The notes beneath the pieces were generated by a model. That model was not told the DNA's origin. It did no database searches and saw nothing but the letters and a program-made list of their open reading frames with translations. The position numbers and the translations under genes were made by a program. Below are positions 14,052-20,737 of a stretch of 32,771 bases of DNA, piece after piece (position 1 is the first letter of the stretch; each line of letters starts with the position of its first letter). The DNA comes from a virus: positions 1-32,771 of the IMG/VR virus record IMGVR_UViG_3300033182_000883. One strand, given 5' to 3'.

Positions 14052-14510
14052 ATGAAAAAAATTATCGCAATCGCTGCTATCGTAGCAACAACTAACTCTT
14101 TCGCTTTCTTTGGCGACAACGCTAACACCAACACCAACGGTGCTTTCGCTAACAATGGCGCAGCAGACGTTCGTGGCAACGCTACTGGCGAAGGTGAAGG
14201 TTCATTCTCAATGACTTTTGAAGGTGCTGGCAAAACTAACGGCAAACTAACTGGCAACGGCACTACTAACGGTTCTGCTTCTGGTTTGGCTTCAGACGAC
14301 GTTGATTCAACTGGTCGTGGCACTGGTTACGCAGACGCAGCAGCTAACGGTCGTGGTGACGGTTCAGCAGAAGGTACTGCTCGTTTCTCAATGAGCTTCT
14401 CTGGTCGTGCTAAAGGCAACGGCGACTTTGTTGGCAATGGCAACATGGACAACAACGCTAACGGCACTGCTTACGGCTACGAAACTCCATACTACTACGA
14501 AGCAAAGTAA
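14052..14510 (+). CDS. Secreted Gly/Asn-rich repeat protein
   Basis: 152 aa; ATG at 14052 chosen because AAGGAG lies about 7 bases upstream. The signal peptide is roughly residues 1-18 ('MKKIIAIAAIVATTNSFA'). The mature part is almost all Gly, Asn, Ala, Thr and Ser and contains two repeats about 60 residues apart: 'SFSMTFEGAGKTNG' at 51 and 'RFSMSFSGRAKGNG' at 111. It ends with a Tyr cluster. It has its own promoter region and a strong terminator, which suggests high expression. Such low-complexity exported proteins may form fibres or coat the cell; a likeness to sulfur-globule envelope proteins is only compositional. No family recognised. Confidence 0.8.
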   Translation: MKKIIAIAAIVATTNSFAFFGDNANTNTNGAFANNGAADVRGNATGEGEGSFSMTFEGAGKTNGKLTGNGTTNGSASGLASDDVDSTGRGTGYADAAANGRGDGSAEGTARFSMSFSGRAKGNGDFVGNGNMDNNANGTAYGYETPYYYEAK

Positions 14511-14531
14511 TAGGCTTTTAGGAGTCAAAAT

Positions 14532-14567
14532 AAAAGCCCTGGTAGTTGCAGCTATCAGGGCTTTTTT
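14532..14567 (+). terminator. Strong intrinsic terminator
   Basis: AAAAGCCCTGGTAG (14532-14545), 6-base loop, then CTATCAGGGCTTTTTT (14552-14567): a 13-14 bp stem with one G-U pair and a U tract. Ends the secreted-protein transcript. Confidence 0.92.
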
Positions 14568-14573
14568 AAAAGG

Positions 14574-14615
14574 AAAAAAAAAAAAAAAAAATTATTACAT
14601 CGCTGTAATAATTTT
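14574..14615 (+). terminator. A18 tract plus second hairpin, possible bidirectional terminator
   Basis: Eighteen A in a row (14574-14591), then AATTATTACA/TGTAATAATT (10 bp, loop TCGC) and TTTT. Read plus-wise it is an A/T-only-type terminator; read minus-wise the A tract becomes a long U tract after the same hairpin. No minus-strand gene needs it. Confidence 0.6.
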
Positions 14616-14640
14616 ATTTAGTAAAAGGTAGGGAAAAGGC

Positions 14641-14757
14641 ATGAAAAACAACGGTTGCCCATCATCATTTCCAGGGTGTGTAGAAACTATGCTAGTTGGT
14701 CTAGCAATGGTTATCACACTAGGTATTATGTTTGCGTTTGAAGTGGCGCAATTATAA
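14641..14757 (+). CDS. Small single-span membrane protein, 38 aa
   Basis: ATG at 14641 preceded by AGGGAAAAGG. An N-terminal 13-residue part contains two Cys ('NNGCPSSFPGC'), followed by one hydrophobic helix ('MLVGLAMVITLGIMFAF'). It heads the first sulfur cassette. No family recognised. Confidence 0.6.
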   Translation: MKNNGCPSSFPGCVETMLVGLAMVITLGIMFAFEVAQL

Positions 14758-14791
14758 TATAATAATTTTCTAATTAAGGATAACTAATATA

Positions 14792-14905
14792 ATGAACTTA
14801 GTTTCTAAGGCACTAGTATTTTGGTATGTAAAATGTCCTACTCCGCGCATTTGGCGTTGGGTGACAGACAAACTAGAAGAAATGGCTGCTAAATCATACA
14901 AATAA
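14792..14905 (+). CDS. Mini-protein with Lys-Cys-Pro-x-Pro motif, copy 1
   Basis: 37 aa; AAGGA about 12 bases upstream. 'FWYVKCPTPRIWRWV' holds a Cys-Pro-x-Pro motif (C15) like the active site of TusA, in an amphipathic aromatic helix. A similar 28-aa protein at 30262-30348 shares the W...KCPxP...R-aromatic-V pattern, and both lie beside DsrC-family genes. Too short to be a TusA fold. It may be a partner or regulator of sulfur carriers. The next gene, tusA-like, starts 11 bases on. Confidence 0.6.
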   Translation: MNLVSKALVFWYVKCPTPRIWRWVTDKLEEMAAKSYK

Positions 14906-14916
14906 GGAGAGAAGCT

Positions 14917-15132
14917 ATGGAGCTAGATGCTCGAGGTTTAAACTGTCCACTACCAATCCTTCGCGCTAAGAAAACTATCGCAGGAATGGAATCAGGAGAG
15001 ATTCTAACTATTATTGCTACCGACCCAGGTAGTGTAAACGACTTTGCTTCGTTCTGTAATCAAACAGGACACTCACTACAAAAGTCGGGTCAACTAAATG
15101 GCGAGTTCCATTTTGAGATTAAGAAAAAATAA
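14917..15132 (+). CDS. tusA: TusA-family sulfur carrier
   Basis: 71 aa, near the usual 75-80. N-terminal 'LDARGLNCPLPILRAKKT' is the family signature with active-site C10 in Cys-Pro-x-Pro. TusA proteins carry persulfide sulfur from a desulfurase or rhodanese to partners in tRNA thiolation or sulfur oxidation. AAGGAG is close upstream. Directly followed by a DsrC gene, a pairing known in bacterial sulfur metabolism. The C-terminus is a little shorter than in host forms. Confidence 0.88.
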   Translation: MELDARGLNCPLPILRAKKTIAGMESGEILTIIATDPGSVNDFASFCNQTGHSLQKSGQLNGEFHFEIKKK

Positions 15133-15143
15133 GGAGATATACT

Positions 15144-15458
15144 ATGGCAGATTATGCAGTAGATGAAGAAGGCTACCTAGCCAACATTAACGATTGGACT
15201 CCAGCAATTGCAGAAGACCTAGCAGCAGACGAGAAGATTGAACTAACTGATCGTCACTGGGATATCATTAACTTCCTACGTGAGTACTATGAAGAGTTTC
15301 AAATTGCTCCAGCAGTTCGTGTACTAACAAAAGCAGTAGGCAAGAAGTTTGGTAAGCAGTACGGTACTTCAAAGTATTTGTACGAACTATTCCCATATGG
15401 CCCAGGCAAGCAGGGTTGTAAAATCGCAGGCCTACCAAAGCCAACAGGTTGTATCTAA
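15144..15458 (+). CDS. dsrC: DsrC/TusE family protein with both C-terminal cysteines
   Basis: 104 aa. Family blocks: 'DEEGYLANINDWTP', 'LTDRHWDIINFLREYY', 'SKYLYELFPYGPGKQGC' and the C-terminal arm 'IAGLPKPTGCI'. Both redox cysteines are present: C92 and the penultimate C103, ten residues apart. The two-Cys form is typical of true DsrC, which carries sulfur as a trisulfide for dissimilatory sulfite reductase; TusE (tRNA thiolation) has only the last Cys. Coupled to tusA (11-base gap, AGGAG upstream). Related dsrC genes are known from viruses of marine sulfur oxidisers. Confidence 0.92.
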   Translation: MADYAVDEEGYLANINDWTPAIAEDLAADEKIELTDRHWDIINFLREYYEEFQIAPAVRVLTKAVGKKFGKQYGTSKYLYELFPYGPGKQGCKIAGLPKPTGCI

Positions 15459-15466
15459 ACTAAATA
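15459..15466 (+). promoter_or_regulatory. Weak late-type promoter box
   Basis: ACTAAATA just after the dsrC stop, 24 bases before the ATG at 15491. It shares TAAATA with the better boxes in this window. An AAGGAA ribosome site follows. Confidence 0.35.
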
Positions 15467-15490
15467 TTTTAATACATAAGGAATAGATAT

Positions 15491-15868
15491 ATGAAAAGGC
15501 TATTAACTATTTTGGTTGTAGCCTTTTTCTTTGTAACAACAACTATAAACGCCAAAGAAGAAGGTACACACAACGACCAACAGTTCGTGAATCCGCAGAT
15601 TCCGTGCAACCAGTGGGATATGATTACTCACAACCTAGTAAACGATTATCAGGAGTTTCCTGTAGCAGATGGCACTTCTGCTCTAACCATGCAAGATGGC
15701 ACAGTATTTGGCGGCACACTTGTATTTTTTGTTAACAAAGACACCAGCACATACACAGTGGTTGTCCATTTTGAGGACGTGAATTTGGGCTGCGTAATTG
15801 GCGCAGGCGAGAATTTTGCGCCTGCAGGCAAGAAATATCTGGAACTTTTAGGTGCTGTAAAGATGTAA
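15491..15868 (+). CDS. Exported protein, 125 aa
   Basis: Clear signal peptide (about residues 1-21, ending 'TTTINA'). Mature part of about 104 aa with two Cys ('PQIPCNQWDM' and 'DVNLGCVIGAG') that could form a periplasmic disulfide. Beta-rich middle ('FGGTLVFFVN', 'YTVVVHFEDV'). AAGGAA about 9 bases upstream. No family recognised; likely periplasmic or secreted. Confidence 0.7.
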   Translation: MKRLLTILVVAFFFVTTTINAKEEGTHNDQQFVNPQIPCNQWDMITHNLVNDYQEFPVADGTSALTMQDGTVFGGTLVFFVNKDTSTYTVVVHFEDVNLGCVIGAGENFAPAGKKYLELLGAVKM

Positions 15869-15875
15869 TTAAATA
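15868..15875 (+). promoter_or_regulatory. Late-type promoter box, leaderless geometry
   Basis: ATTAAATA overlapping the previous stop codon, then 5 bases to the ATG at 15881. No Shine-Dalgarno sequence fits at a normal distance. Confidence 0.5.
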
Positions 15876-15880
15876 CAGGC

Positions 15881-16816
15881 ATGAAACCTGCCTGTTTGCG
15901 AATTACTGGTCCAACTATTTTTGAGTTTGACAGTTTCCTGGACCCTGTGTGTGCCATTATTGACGATCACGTTGGCCATGATGGAAATCGTGCAGGATTT
16001 GATCATTTAAATCATTTAATTACAAAATCCCCCAATACTCGGGTATTCATTGAATATTGCAATTCTAATGAGTGCGACACTGCTATACCCATTCCCTGGT
16101 GGGCAATTCAAGAAGTAGAACGACTTAAAAAGCACCCAGAAGCAATGTGGACTGAAAAGACTTCCGCATTTAGCTTTATGATCAACAAACTTAGGCATAG
16201 CCGAGAATTTCTAATGCGGCTACTTGACGAATTGGATATTAGCACCACAACATACTCGCTGGTCTCTTCAGAATTTAACAACCACAAACCAAAGTACTGG
16301 GAACATAGCGATTCTATAACGCTAAAAGACTCTATTAACAATCATAGCTATAGTAACATTGCGATATACAATCAATACACAAGAGATCACATATTTTTCA
16401 CTTCGTATGTGCATTTAATTACCGAACCTGGTTGGCTTGAAGAATCAACATTTATCACTGAAAAAAGCATATTTCCTTTTGATGCAGGTAATATTCCAAT
16501 TTGGTGCGGCGGCTGGAAACAACCATCATATTTTAGAAAAATGGGCTTTGATGTGTTTGACGATATTGTTGATCACAGTTATGAAGATTTAAATAGCCCC
16601 AAAGAACGTATTGTACAAGCCGTTGTGCGTAATAAAAACTTGTTAAAAAACAAGCACTTAGCGGCAGAATTTTTTAACAAAAATCGCGACAGATTTGAGG
16701 CTAACCGTAAACTATTACGGTCAGATTACTTGCTTGATTTTTATGTTAATAAAATCAATGACTTACAGCTAGACGACTACTATAAGAAAAATCTATTAGA
16801 ATTGCTGTACGCATAG
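15881..16816 (+). CDS. Glycosyltransferase-like protein, 311 aa
   Basis: The C-terminal third shows a block seen in many phage and viral glycosyltransferase-like proteins: 'STFITEKSIFPFDAGNIP' (Thr-Glu-Lys), 'GFDVFDDIVDHSYEDL' and a trailing Arg. The block resembles the donor-binding half of GT10-type fucosyltransferases. The N-terminal part has no clear motif. It sits alone behind a late-type box, so it may modify sugars late in infection. Moderate confidence for the family, none for the substrate. Confidence 0.5.
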   Translation: MKPACLRITGPTIFEFDSFLDPVCAIIDDHVGHDGNRAGFDHLNHLITKSPNTRVFIEYCNSNECDTAIPIPWWAIQEVERLKKHPEAMWTEKTSAFSFMINKLRHSREFLMRLLDELDISTTTYSLVSSEFNNHKPKYWEHSDSITLKDSINNHSYSNIAIYNQYTRDHIFFTSYVHLITEPGWLEESTFITEKSIFPFDAGNIPIWCGGWKQPSYFRKMGFDVFDDIVDHSYEDLNSPKERIVQAVVRNKNLLKNKHLAAEFFNKNRDRFEANRKLLRSDYLLDFYVNKINDLQLDDYYKKNLLELLYA

Positions 16817-16837
16817 AAATCTTTTTTCCAAAAAAGG

Positions 16838-16865
16838 TTGCTTTTTTCTTTGTGTCCGCTATAAT
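16838..16865 (+). promoter_or_regulatory. Sigma70-type promoter for the small-gene array
   Basis: TTGCTT (16838-16843), 16-base spacer, TATAAT (16860-16865). Start near 16872; AAGGAG follows before the ATG at 16894. It heads a run of genes reaching to 21072 without a further clear promoter. Confidence 0.75.
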
Positions 16866-16893
16866 AACAGTATAGCAATTAAGGAGCTCAGCA

Positions 16894-17370
16894 ATGAAAC
16901 TAGCATTTTTTACTGAACACAAAGAAAACTACGGCACTGACGAGAACCCCGTCATCAAATACAAGGGCGGTGCTTGTTATATCGTTAACAACGTCAAGGA
17001 GCAGGATAAGGATCGTACCATTGACGCGGTGTTTGCTCTAGTGCATACTGAGTGGGAATCAATCATGAGCGTTGAGTTCTTAGATGACGATGAGAATGTG
17101 GATATCAACGAGGAGCGCGAGTTTCCTTACTACATTACTTACGACCCGTATGGTGGTGAGTGGGTTATCACACAGTTGCGAGTAGGCGACAAGTACGACT
17201 GTTGGTACGATGAGAACAAGGCAGTAGCCCTGTTCAAAATGTGGACTTACGGTTCAGACTTTAAACTCAAGCCTGGCACTTATGTAGAAGAGTTGTGGGA
17301 CGGTGAGACCTATACTGCCCATATCTGGGATAGCAAGAATTATGAAACCAAAGAAAAGGAGTTGTGGTAA
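16894..17370 (+). CDS. Hypothetical protein, 158 aa
   Basis: First gene of the array, with AAGGAG upstream. Acidic and aromatic-rich: 'DAVFALVHTEWESIMSVEF', 'YYITYDPYGGEWVITQL', 'YVEELWDGETYTAHIWD'. Probably a soluble beta-rich protein. No family recognised. TAATG junction with the next gene. Confidence 0.7.
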   Translation: MKLAFFTEHKENYGTDENPVIKYKGGACYIVNNVKEQDKDRTIDAVFALVHTEWESIMSVEFLDDDENVDINEEREFPYYITYDPYGGEWVITQLRVGDKYDCWYDENKAVALFKMWTYGSDFKLKPGTYVEELWDGETYTAHIWDSKNYETKEKELW

Positions 17371-17549
17371 TGAGAACTGTAATGACTGAGTTGGTTGTTA
17401 GTGTTGAGTCAATGCTCAACAAGGGCCTTACACCTCATCGCATTGCTGTTGATGTAGCAGAAGAGTATGGAATCCAATACGAGGATGCTGTAAAATTAAT
17501 TGCACCTATTGCTGAACTCCATAAAGAAATTGTAGGAATGTTTTCGTGA
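17370..17549 (+). CDS. Small helical protein, 59 aa
   Basis: ATG at 17370 overlaps the previous stop. The sequence 'LNKGLTPHRIAVDVAEEYGI' followed by 'YEDAVKLIAPIAEL' reads like a small helix-turn-helix or two-helix bundle. Function unknown. Ends in a GTGA junction. Confidence 0.6.
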   Translation: MRTVMTELVVSVESMLNKGLTPHRIAVDVAEEYGIQYEDAVKLIAPIAELHKEIVGMFS

Positions 17550-17707
17550 AAGAGTCAGATATCAAGTATGACGCTAAAAAAGATATGTGGTATATTTGTA
17601 GCCCACTGGGTGTTTGTATGTATTTTAAGTATCGCGACGAAGCAGTTCGTATTATGGACGAGTTTGCTCCGCCAGGTGAACATAAATTGTTTGGAGAAAA
17701 GAAATGA
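17546..17707 (+). CDS. Small hypothetical protein, 53 aa
   Basis: GTG start overlapping the previous TGA (GTGA). Sequence includes 'DMWYICSPLGVCMYFKYRDE' and 'RIMDEFAPPGE'; strand-strand-helix pattern. Ends in ATGA with the next gene, so the reading frame is fixed by overlaps at both ends. Confidence 0.6.
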   Translation: MKESDIKYDAKKDMWYICSPLGVCMYFKYRDEAVRIMDEFAPPGEHKLFGEKK

Positions 17708-17886
17708 AGCCAATTAAAATGACTTGGGAAATTCGTTTAATCATGCGTGAGCTTACCAAACTATCACGTCGTATTAATCACGAAATCTATATGAACGACG
17801 GCTGCGTTGACGAGCATGTTAAGCGACTGCAAGCAGAGTATGCCGCTAAACTTGAAGAATATAATCAAACTGTGGAGTATGTGTAA
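17704..17886 (+). CDS. Small helical protein, 60 aa
   Basis: Begins 'MKPIKMTWEIRLIMRELTKL' and ends with a helix 'HVKRLQAEYAAKLEEYNQTV'. Likely a helical hairpin. ATGA and TAATG junctions on its two sides. Function unknown. Confidence 0.6.
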   Translation: MKPIKMTWEIRLIMRELTKLSRRINHEIYMNDGCVDEHVKRLQAEYAAKLEEYNQTVEYV

Positions 17887-18110
17887 TGGTTACAGGAACA
17901 TATAAGTTTAAGTTTCCAGTTGACGAATACGGACGTATTGGCGGCTTATACAGTTTAGCTGATGTGCCAGTTAAAGGGTACGAGGTGTTAACTCGCACCT
18001 GCGAATTTTTAGCACACGATCCTACACAAGATCTATACCAAGTTAAAGATCTTGAAAAGGGTTGGGAATTTGTTGTAGAAGCTAACGCAGTAGAAATTGA
18101 CAATGCTTGA
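17886..18110 (+). CDS. Small hypothetical protein, 74 aa
   Basis: Beta-rich: 'TGTYKFKFPVDEYGRIGGLY', 'KGYEVLTRTCEFLAHD', 'KGWEFVVEANAVEI'. TAATG start. Could be a small barrel or SH3-like fold. Overlaps the next gene by 8 bases. Confidence 0.6.
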   Translation: MVTGTYKFKFPVDEYGRIGGLYSLADVPVKGYEVLTRTCEFLAHDPTQDLYQVKDLEKGWEFVVEANAVEIDNA

Positions 18111-18189
18111 TAATATTTTTCTAATCGCAGGTGGTTGGATTCTTGGAATGGTAATCGCTTGGGCATTTATTCATGGTGGCACTAAGTGA
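18103..18189 (+). CDS. Very small membrane protein, 28 aa
   Basis: ATG at 18103. Nearly all one hydrophobic helix ('NIFLIAGGWILGMVIAWAFI') with a short polar tail. The overlaps on both sides (8 bases, then GTGA) support translation. Function unknown. Confidence 0.5.
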   Translation: MLDNIFLIAGGWILGMVIAWAFIHGGTK

Positions 18190-18350
18190 CCTTACAAGAA
18201 GATATGCAGGAAGAACTTGCTTACATTATTGCTCGTGCAGAAGTATTGTATGCTGTGGGCAAAACAGCGGCACCAATAAAGGATCTTGCTACCGCGATCA
18301 CCTATCTCAAACTTGCACAAACAGGTATTCAAAATGAAATTGATCAATAA
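18186..18350 (+). CDS. Small helical protein, 54 aa
   Basis: GTG start in a GTGA junction. Mostly helix: 'EDMQEELAYIIARAEVLYAV' and 'IKDLATAITYLKLAQTGIQ'. Overlaps the following gene by 17 bases. Function unknown. Confidence 0.55.
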   Translation: MTLQEDMQEELAYIIARAEVLYAVGKTAAPIKDLATAITYLKLAQTGIQNEIDQ

Positions 18351-18477
18351 AGTTCGTCGCACAACGCGAGCGCATTATGCCAAACAGGTTGACAAACTTA
18401 TGGATGAACTTGTACAATGTAAAGACAATAAACGTATTGTTGAACTTAAAACTCGTATCAAGGACTTGCAATCATAA
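18334..18477 (+). CDS. Small basic helical protein, 47 aa
   Basis: ATG at 18334. Basic N-terminus ('KLINKVRRTTRAHYAKQ') and a coiled-coil-like C-terminus ('MDELVQCKDNKRIVELKTRI'). Could bind nucleic acid. TAATG junction with the next gene. Confidence 0.55.
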   Translation: MKLINKVRRTTRAHYAKQVDKLMDELVQCKDNKRIVELKTRIKDLQS

Positions 18478-18587
18478 TGGACTGGGTTACTGTTTTACTC
18501 GCTATTTCAGCACTAATCGCGTTTCTCGCTGTTGTTTACGGACTGTGGGACGCAATTGACGAATTCTTTGAGGAGCGAAAGAAATGA
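18477..18587 (+). CDS. Very small membrane protein, 36 aa
   Basis: ATG at 18477. One hydrophobic helix ('VTVLLAISALIAFLAVVYGL') and a charged cytoplasmic-type tail ('DEFFEERKK'). ATGA with the next gene. Confidence 0.55.
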   Translation: MDWVTVLLAISALIAFLAVVYGLWDAIDEFFEERKK

Positions 18588-18754
18588 AATATAATGTAAC
18601 TGTAGAAGTTATCTCACATATGGTTTACCAAGTTGAAGCCAACTCAGAAGACGAGGCTAACAAATTAGCTCAAGATTTTGATGGCGAACTTTTAGAAGAA
18701 TCTGTGCGAGACACAGAAGTTATCCATTGTATTCCAAGTTGGGAGGCAGCATGA
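18584..18754 (+). CDS. Small protein, 56 aa, DpnD/PcfM-like pattern
   Basis: ATGA start. A strand ('YNVTVEVISHMVYQVEA') is followed by 'NSEDEANKLAQDFDGE', a pattern like small DpnD/PcfM-type proteins (beta hairpin, then a helix beginning with acidic residues). Family call is tentative. ATGA with the next gene. Confidence 0.5.
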   Translation: MKYNVTVEVISHMVYQVEANSEDEANKLAQDFDGELLEESVRDTEVIHCIPSWEAA

Positions 18755-18999
18755 TTACCCGCGACGAAGCGTATAGCGTTATCTGCGATTTAAATGAAGA
18801 AGCACACGCTGCAACCTACGATGATTGGGAGGCAGCAGGCGACGACGAAGAGCTTCTTGAAGATGCTAGTAGCAACCAGGCATTTGAGTTTCGAGAAGCA
18901 TTTCAAAGTTTAGATTTGGATACGCAAGAAGCAATCTTACATTATGAAAAAACAGATGCAGACTTTGCTCAAGAATTTAATATGTGGTGGGGACGATAA
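18751..18999 (+). CDS. Small acidic protein, 82 aa
   Basis: ATG at 18751 (ATGA junction). Strongly acidic: 'YDDWEAAGDDEELLEDASS' and 'FREAFQSLDLDTQEAILHY'. Helical. Such acidic phage proteins can mimic DNA or bind host enzymes, but nothing specific is seen here. TAATG with the next gene. Confidence 0.6.
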   Translation: MITRDEAYSVICDLNEEAHAATYDDWEAAGDDEELLEDASSNQAFEFREAFQSLDLDTQEAILHYEKTDADFAQEFNMWWGR

Positions 19000-19190
19000 T
19001 GAAAGTAACATTTGCTACCAAGGAAGCCTGGAAAGAATGTATGCAGGAAATGAGTAACTTGGGTATTGACTACGCTTCAGGTAGTGAGAAAGACTTAACT
19101 GTAACTATCTACTCTGGCGAAGAACTGTTCAAAGATCTCATTGGCAACTGCGAGTGTGCATTTAACCCGTATGAGGATTATCCAAAGTGA
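18999..19190 (+). CDS. Small hypothetical protein, 63 aa
   Basis: ATG at 18999. 'KVTFATKEAWKECMQEMSNL' then a strand 'LTVTIYSGEELFKDLIG' and two Cys ('NCECAF'). Function unknown. GTGA junction with the next gene. Confidence 0.55.
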   Translation: MKVTFATKEAWKECMQEMSNLGIDYASGSEKDLTVTIYSGEELFKDLIGNCECAFNPYEDYPK

Positions 19191-19342
19191 AAATGTACGA
19201 AGCAGTTGTGCGCGATATGAAAACACTCAAAGAAGAGCGCAAACGTATTGGCGCCAATAGTCCAGAAGAGGCACGTCGCTTGCTACAACAGCTCTACGGC
19301 GTTCGTGCTGTTCCTTACTTGCCGCGTCAGGTACCTCAATAA
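19187..19342 (+). CDS. Small basic protein, 51 aa
   Basis: GTG start in a GTGA junction. A helix rich in Lys/Arg ('DMKTLKEERKRI', 'PEEARRLLQQLYG') is followed by a Pro-rich end. TAATG with the next gene. Function unknown. Confidence 0.55.
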   Translation: MKMYEAVVRDMKTLKEERKRIGANSPEEARRLLQQLYGVRAVPYLPRQVPQ

Positions 19343-19647
19343 TGCAATGCAACGTAAATACAAATGTGGAGAATTACAAAGGCTTTGGATGGCCGCAACC
19401 CTACAAAGGATACTGTTATGTTCCGTGGGAAGACTACGAGGACGATGTTTGCAAAATTTTCCACGAAGTATATTACCGTTGCAACAAGCATGGTCGTAAC
19501 CTACAAGTTAAAGCACCAAAGTGGTTTGAAAACCTTTCGCCCTACAGTTACCCAACACAAGAGCAGTTTGAACGTGCTGTCAACGAGTGTTTGTTAGAAA
19601 ACGAAACACTAATATACGATTATGAAAAAAATAATCCACATCAATAA
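19342..19647 (+). CDS. Hypothetical protein, 101 aa
   Basis: Aromatic and acidic: 'GFGWPQPYKGYCYVPWEDYE', 'VYYRCNKHGRNLQVKAPKWF'. Has four Cys spread over the first half. No known zinc-binding spacing. Overlaps the next gene by 26 bases. Confidence 0.6.
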   Translation: MQCNVNTNVENYKGFGWPQPYKGYCYVPWEDYEDDVCKIFHEVYYRCNKHGRNLQVKAPKWFENLSPYSYPTQEQFERAVNECLLENETLIYDYEKNNPHQ

Positions 19648-19873
19648 AAATATTATCCAGTCCAACAACAAGCGTGGCGAAAACAAGCCTGTATGTCGTG
19701 TTGAGATGGGTGGCAAAACCTACTATGGTAGTAAGGTAGATATACTTGGTCCAAGTACAATGATTTACTCACCAGACAAACCACGCTCGTGTGGCGCTCG
19801 CTTATGGATTGAAACAGATGCAGAGGTCGAGATCCACGATCAAACAACTTATAGAGAGATGATGAAACGATGA
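19622..19873 (+). CDS. Conserved phage hypothetical protein, 83 aa
   Basis: Sequence 'IHINKNIIQSNNKRG' followed by 'KTYYGSKVDILGPSTMIYSP' and 'SCGARLWIETDAEVEIHD' gives a compact beta-rich protein of a type seen in many tailed phages; function not known to me. ATGA junction with the next gene. Confidence 0.6.
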   Translation: MKKIIHINKNIIQSNNKRGENKPVCRVEMGGKTYYGSKVDILGPSTMIYSPDKPRSCGARLWIETDAEVEIHDQTTYREMMKR

Positions 19874-20322
19874 AATATTTAATTTTAGCAGCAGCGATTA
19901 CTTCAACCTCGGCACTAGCAGATGGCAGTGTAAACGCAACAGTCGAAGATCACTATAAAAACTATCGCGTGTCTACGCCGCACACAGAACGAGTATGCCG
20001 TGATGTAGAAGTTCCTGTTTATGGGCAGTCAGATAGCACAACTGATGGTACTATCTTAGGTGCTATTGCAGGCGGCATTCTTGGCAACCAAGTTGGTAAA
20101 GGTAATGGCAAAACAGCAGCAACAGCGTTAGGTGCTGTTATTGGAAGTCAAGTAGGTCGCAACTTAGATGCGCAAGACAGCAACAACGTCGTTGGCTACC
20201 GCCGCGAAGAACGCTGCGAAAACAAAACCACGCACAGTTACTCGCACGAGTCACGCTACTCGCACAGCACTATTGAATTTTGGGATAACGGACGTAAGTA
20301 TACATTACGCTACGAAAAGTGA
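19870..20322 (+). CDS. Glycine-zipper outer-membrane-type protein (Rick_17kDa/SlyB-like)
   Basis: 150 aa. Signal peptide 'MKYLILAAAITSTSALA' (about residues 1-17), no lipobox Cys. The middle is a glycine-zipper helix pair ('TILGAIAGGILGNQVGKG', 'AATALGAVIGSQVGRN'), as in the 17-kDa surface antigen/SlyB family. The C-terminus is His/Tyr/Arg-rich with Cys. Likely inserted in the host envelope; could affect membrane integrity or block superinfection. Unusual for its tiny cytoplasmic-looking neighbours. Confidence 0.75.
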   Translation: MKYLILAAAITSTSALADGSVNATVEDHYKNYRVSTPHTERVCRDVEVPVYGQSDSTTDGTILGAIAGGILGNQVGKGNGKTAATALGAVIGSQVGRNLDAQDSNNVVGYRREERCENKTTHSYSHESRYSHSTIEFWDNGRKYTLRYEK

Positions 20323-20558
20323 AAATACAGGAAATTGGCAGTGGCTTGTATGTGATGGACCTTGTGATCAATGTCCACTTTGTACTGAAAAATACCAAAA
20401 GCGGCCGTAGAAAATTCAAACTAAAAAACGGCTTGAAAAAGACACTCAAGAAGTGCGGAGTAAGTTGGTACTTCTTGTGGGGGCATGAGTTTCCTACGCA
20501 AATAGTATTGCGTAAAGTAAAACCTAAAATGCTAACTTACCTGAGTTTACTAAAATGA
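20319..20558 (+). CDS. Small basic protein, 79 aa
   Basis: GTG start in a GTGA junction. N-terminal beta strands, then a Lys-rich middle ('KSGRRKFKLKNGLKKTLKKC') and an aromatic segment. Could bind nucleic acid. ATGA with the next gene. Confidence 0.55.
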   Translation: MKIQEIGSGLYVMDLVINVHFVLKNTKSGRRKFKLKNGLKKTLKKCGVSWYFLWGHEFPTQIVLRKVKPKMLTYLSLLK

Positions 20559-20737
20559 AATGGGTATTGATTTATATTGTTATTAATGGTCCTATGACTG
20601 ACGTTCAACGTGTAGGTGCGTTTGATTCAATGACAGAATGTTTTCGCATACGCGAAGATATTAAAGCAAGCGTAACCAGACAAGAGCTATTTCCGCCCGG
20701 TCATCAAGCAGTTTGTATTAGAGCAGAGGTTGAGTAA
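20555..20737 (+). CDS. Small hypothetical protein, 60 aa
   Basis: Begins with a hydrophobic strand 'MKWVLIYIVI', then 'RVGAFDSMTECFRIREDIKA' and a C-terminal 'HQAVCIRAEV'. Resembles small phage proteins with one N-terminal hydrophobic stretch and two Cys. TAATG with the next gene. Confidence 0.55.
   Translation: MKWVLIYIVINGPMTDVQRVGAFDSMTECFRIREDIKASVTRQELFPPGHQAVCIRAEVE

Noticed and set aside
14052-14510. Gly/Asn-rich protein as a sulfur-globule protein
   Set aside because: Only composition and neighbourhood fit; the sequence lacks the known repeat pattern of those proteins.
13864-14615. CRISPR-like or prophage attachment repeats around the A tract and hairpins
   Set aside because: No regularly spaced direct repeats; the structures are explained as promoter and terminators.
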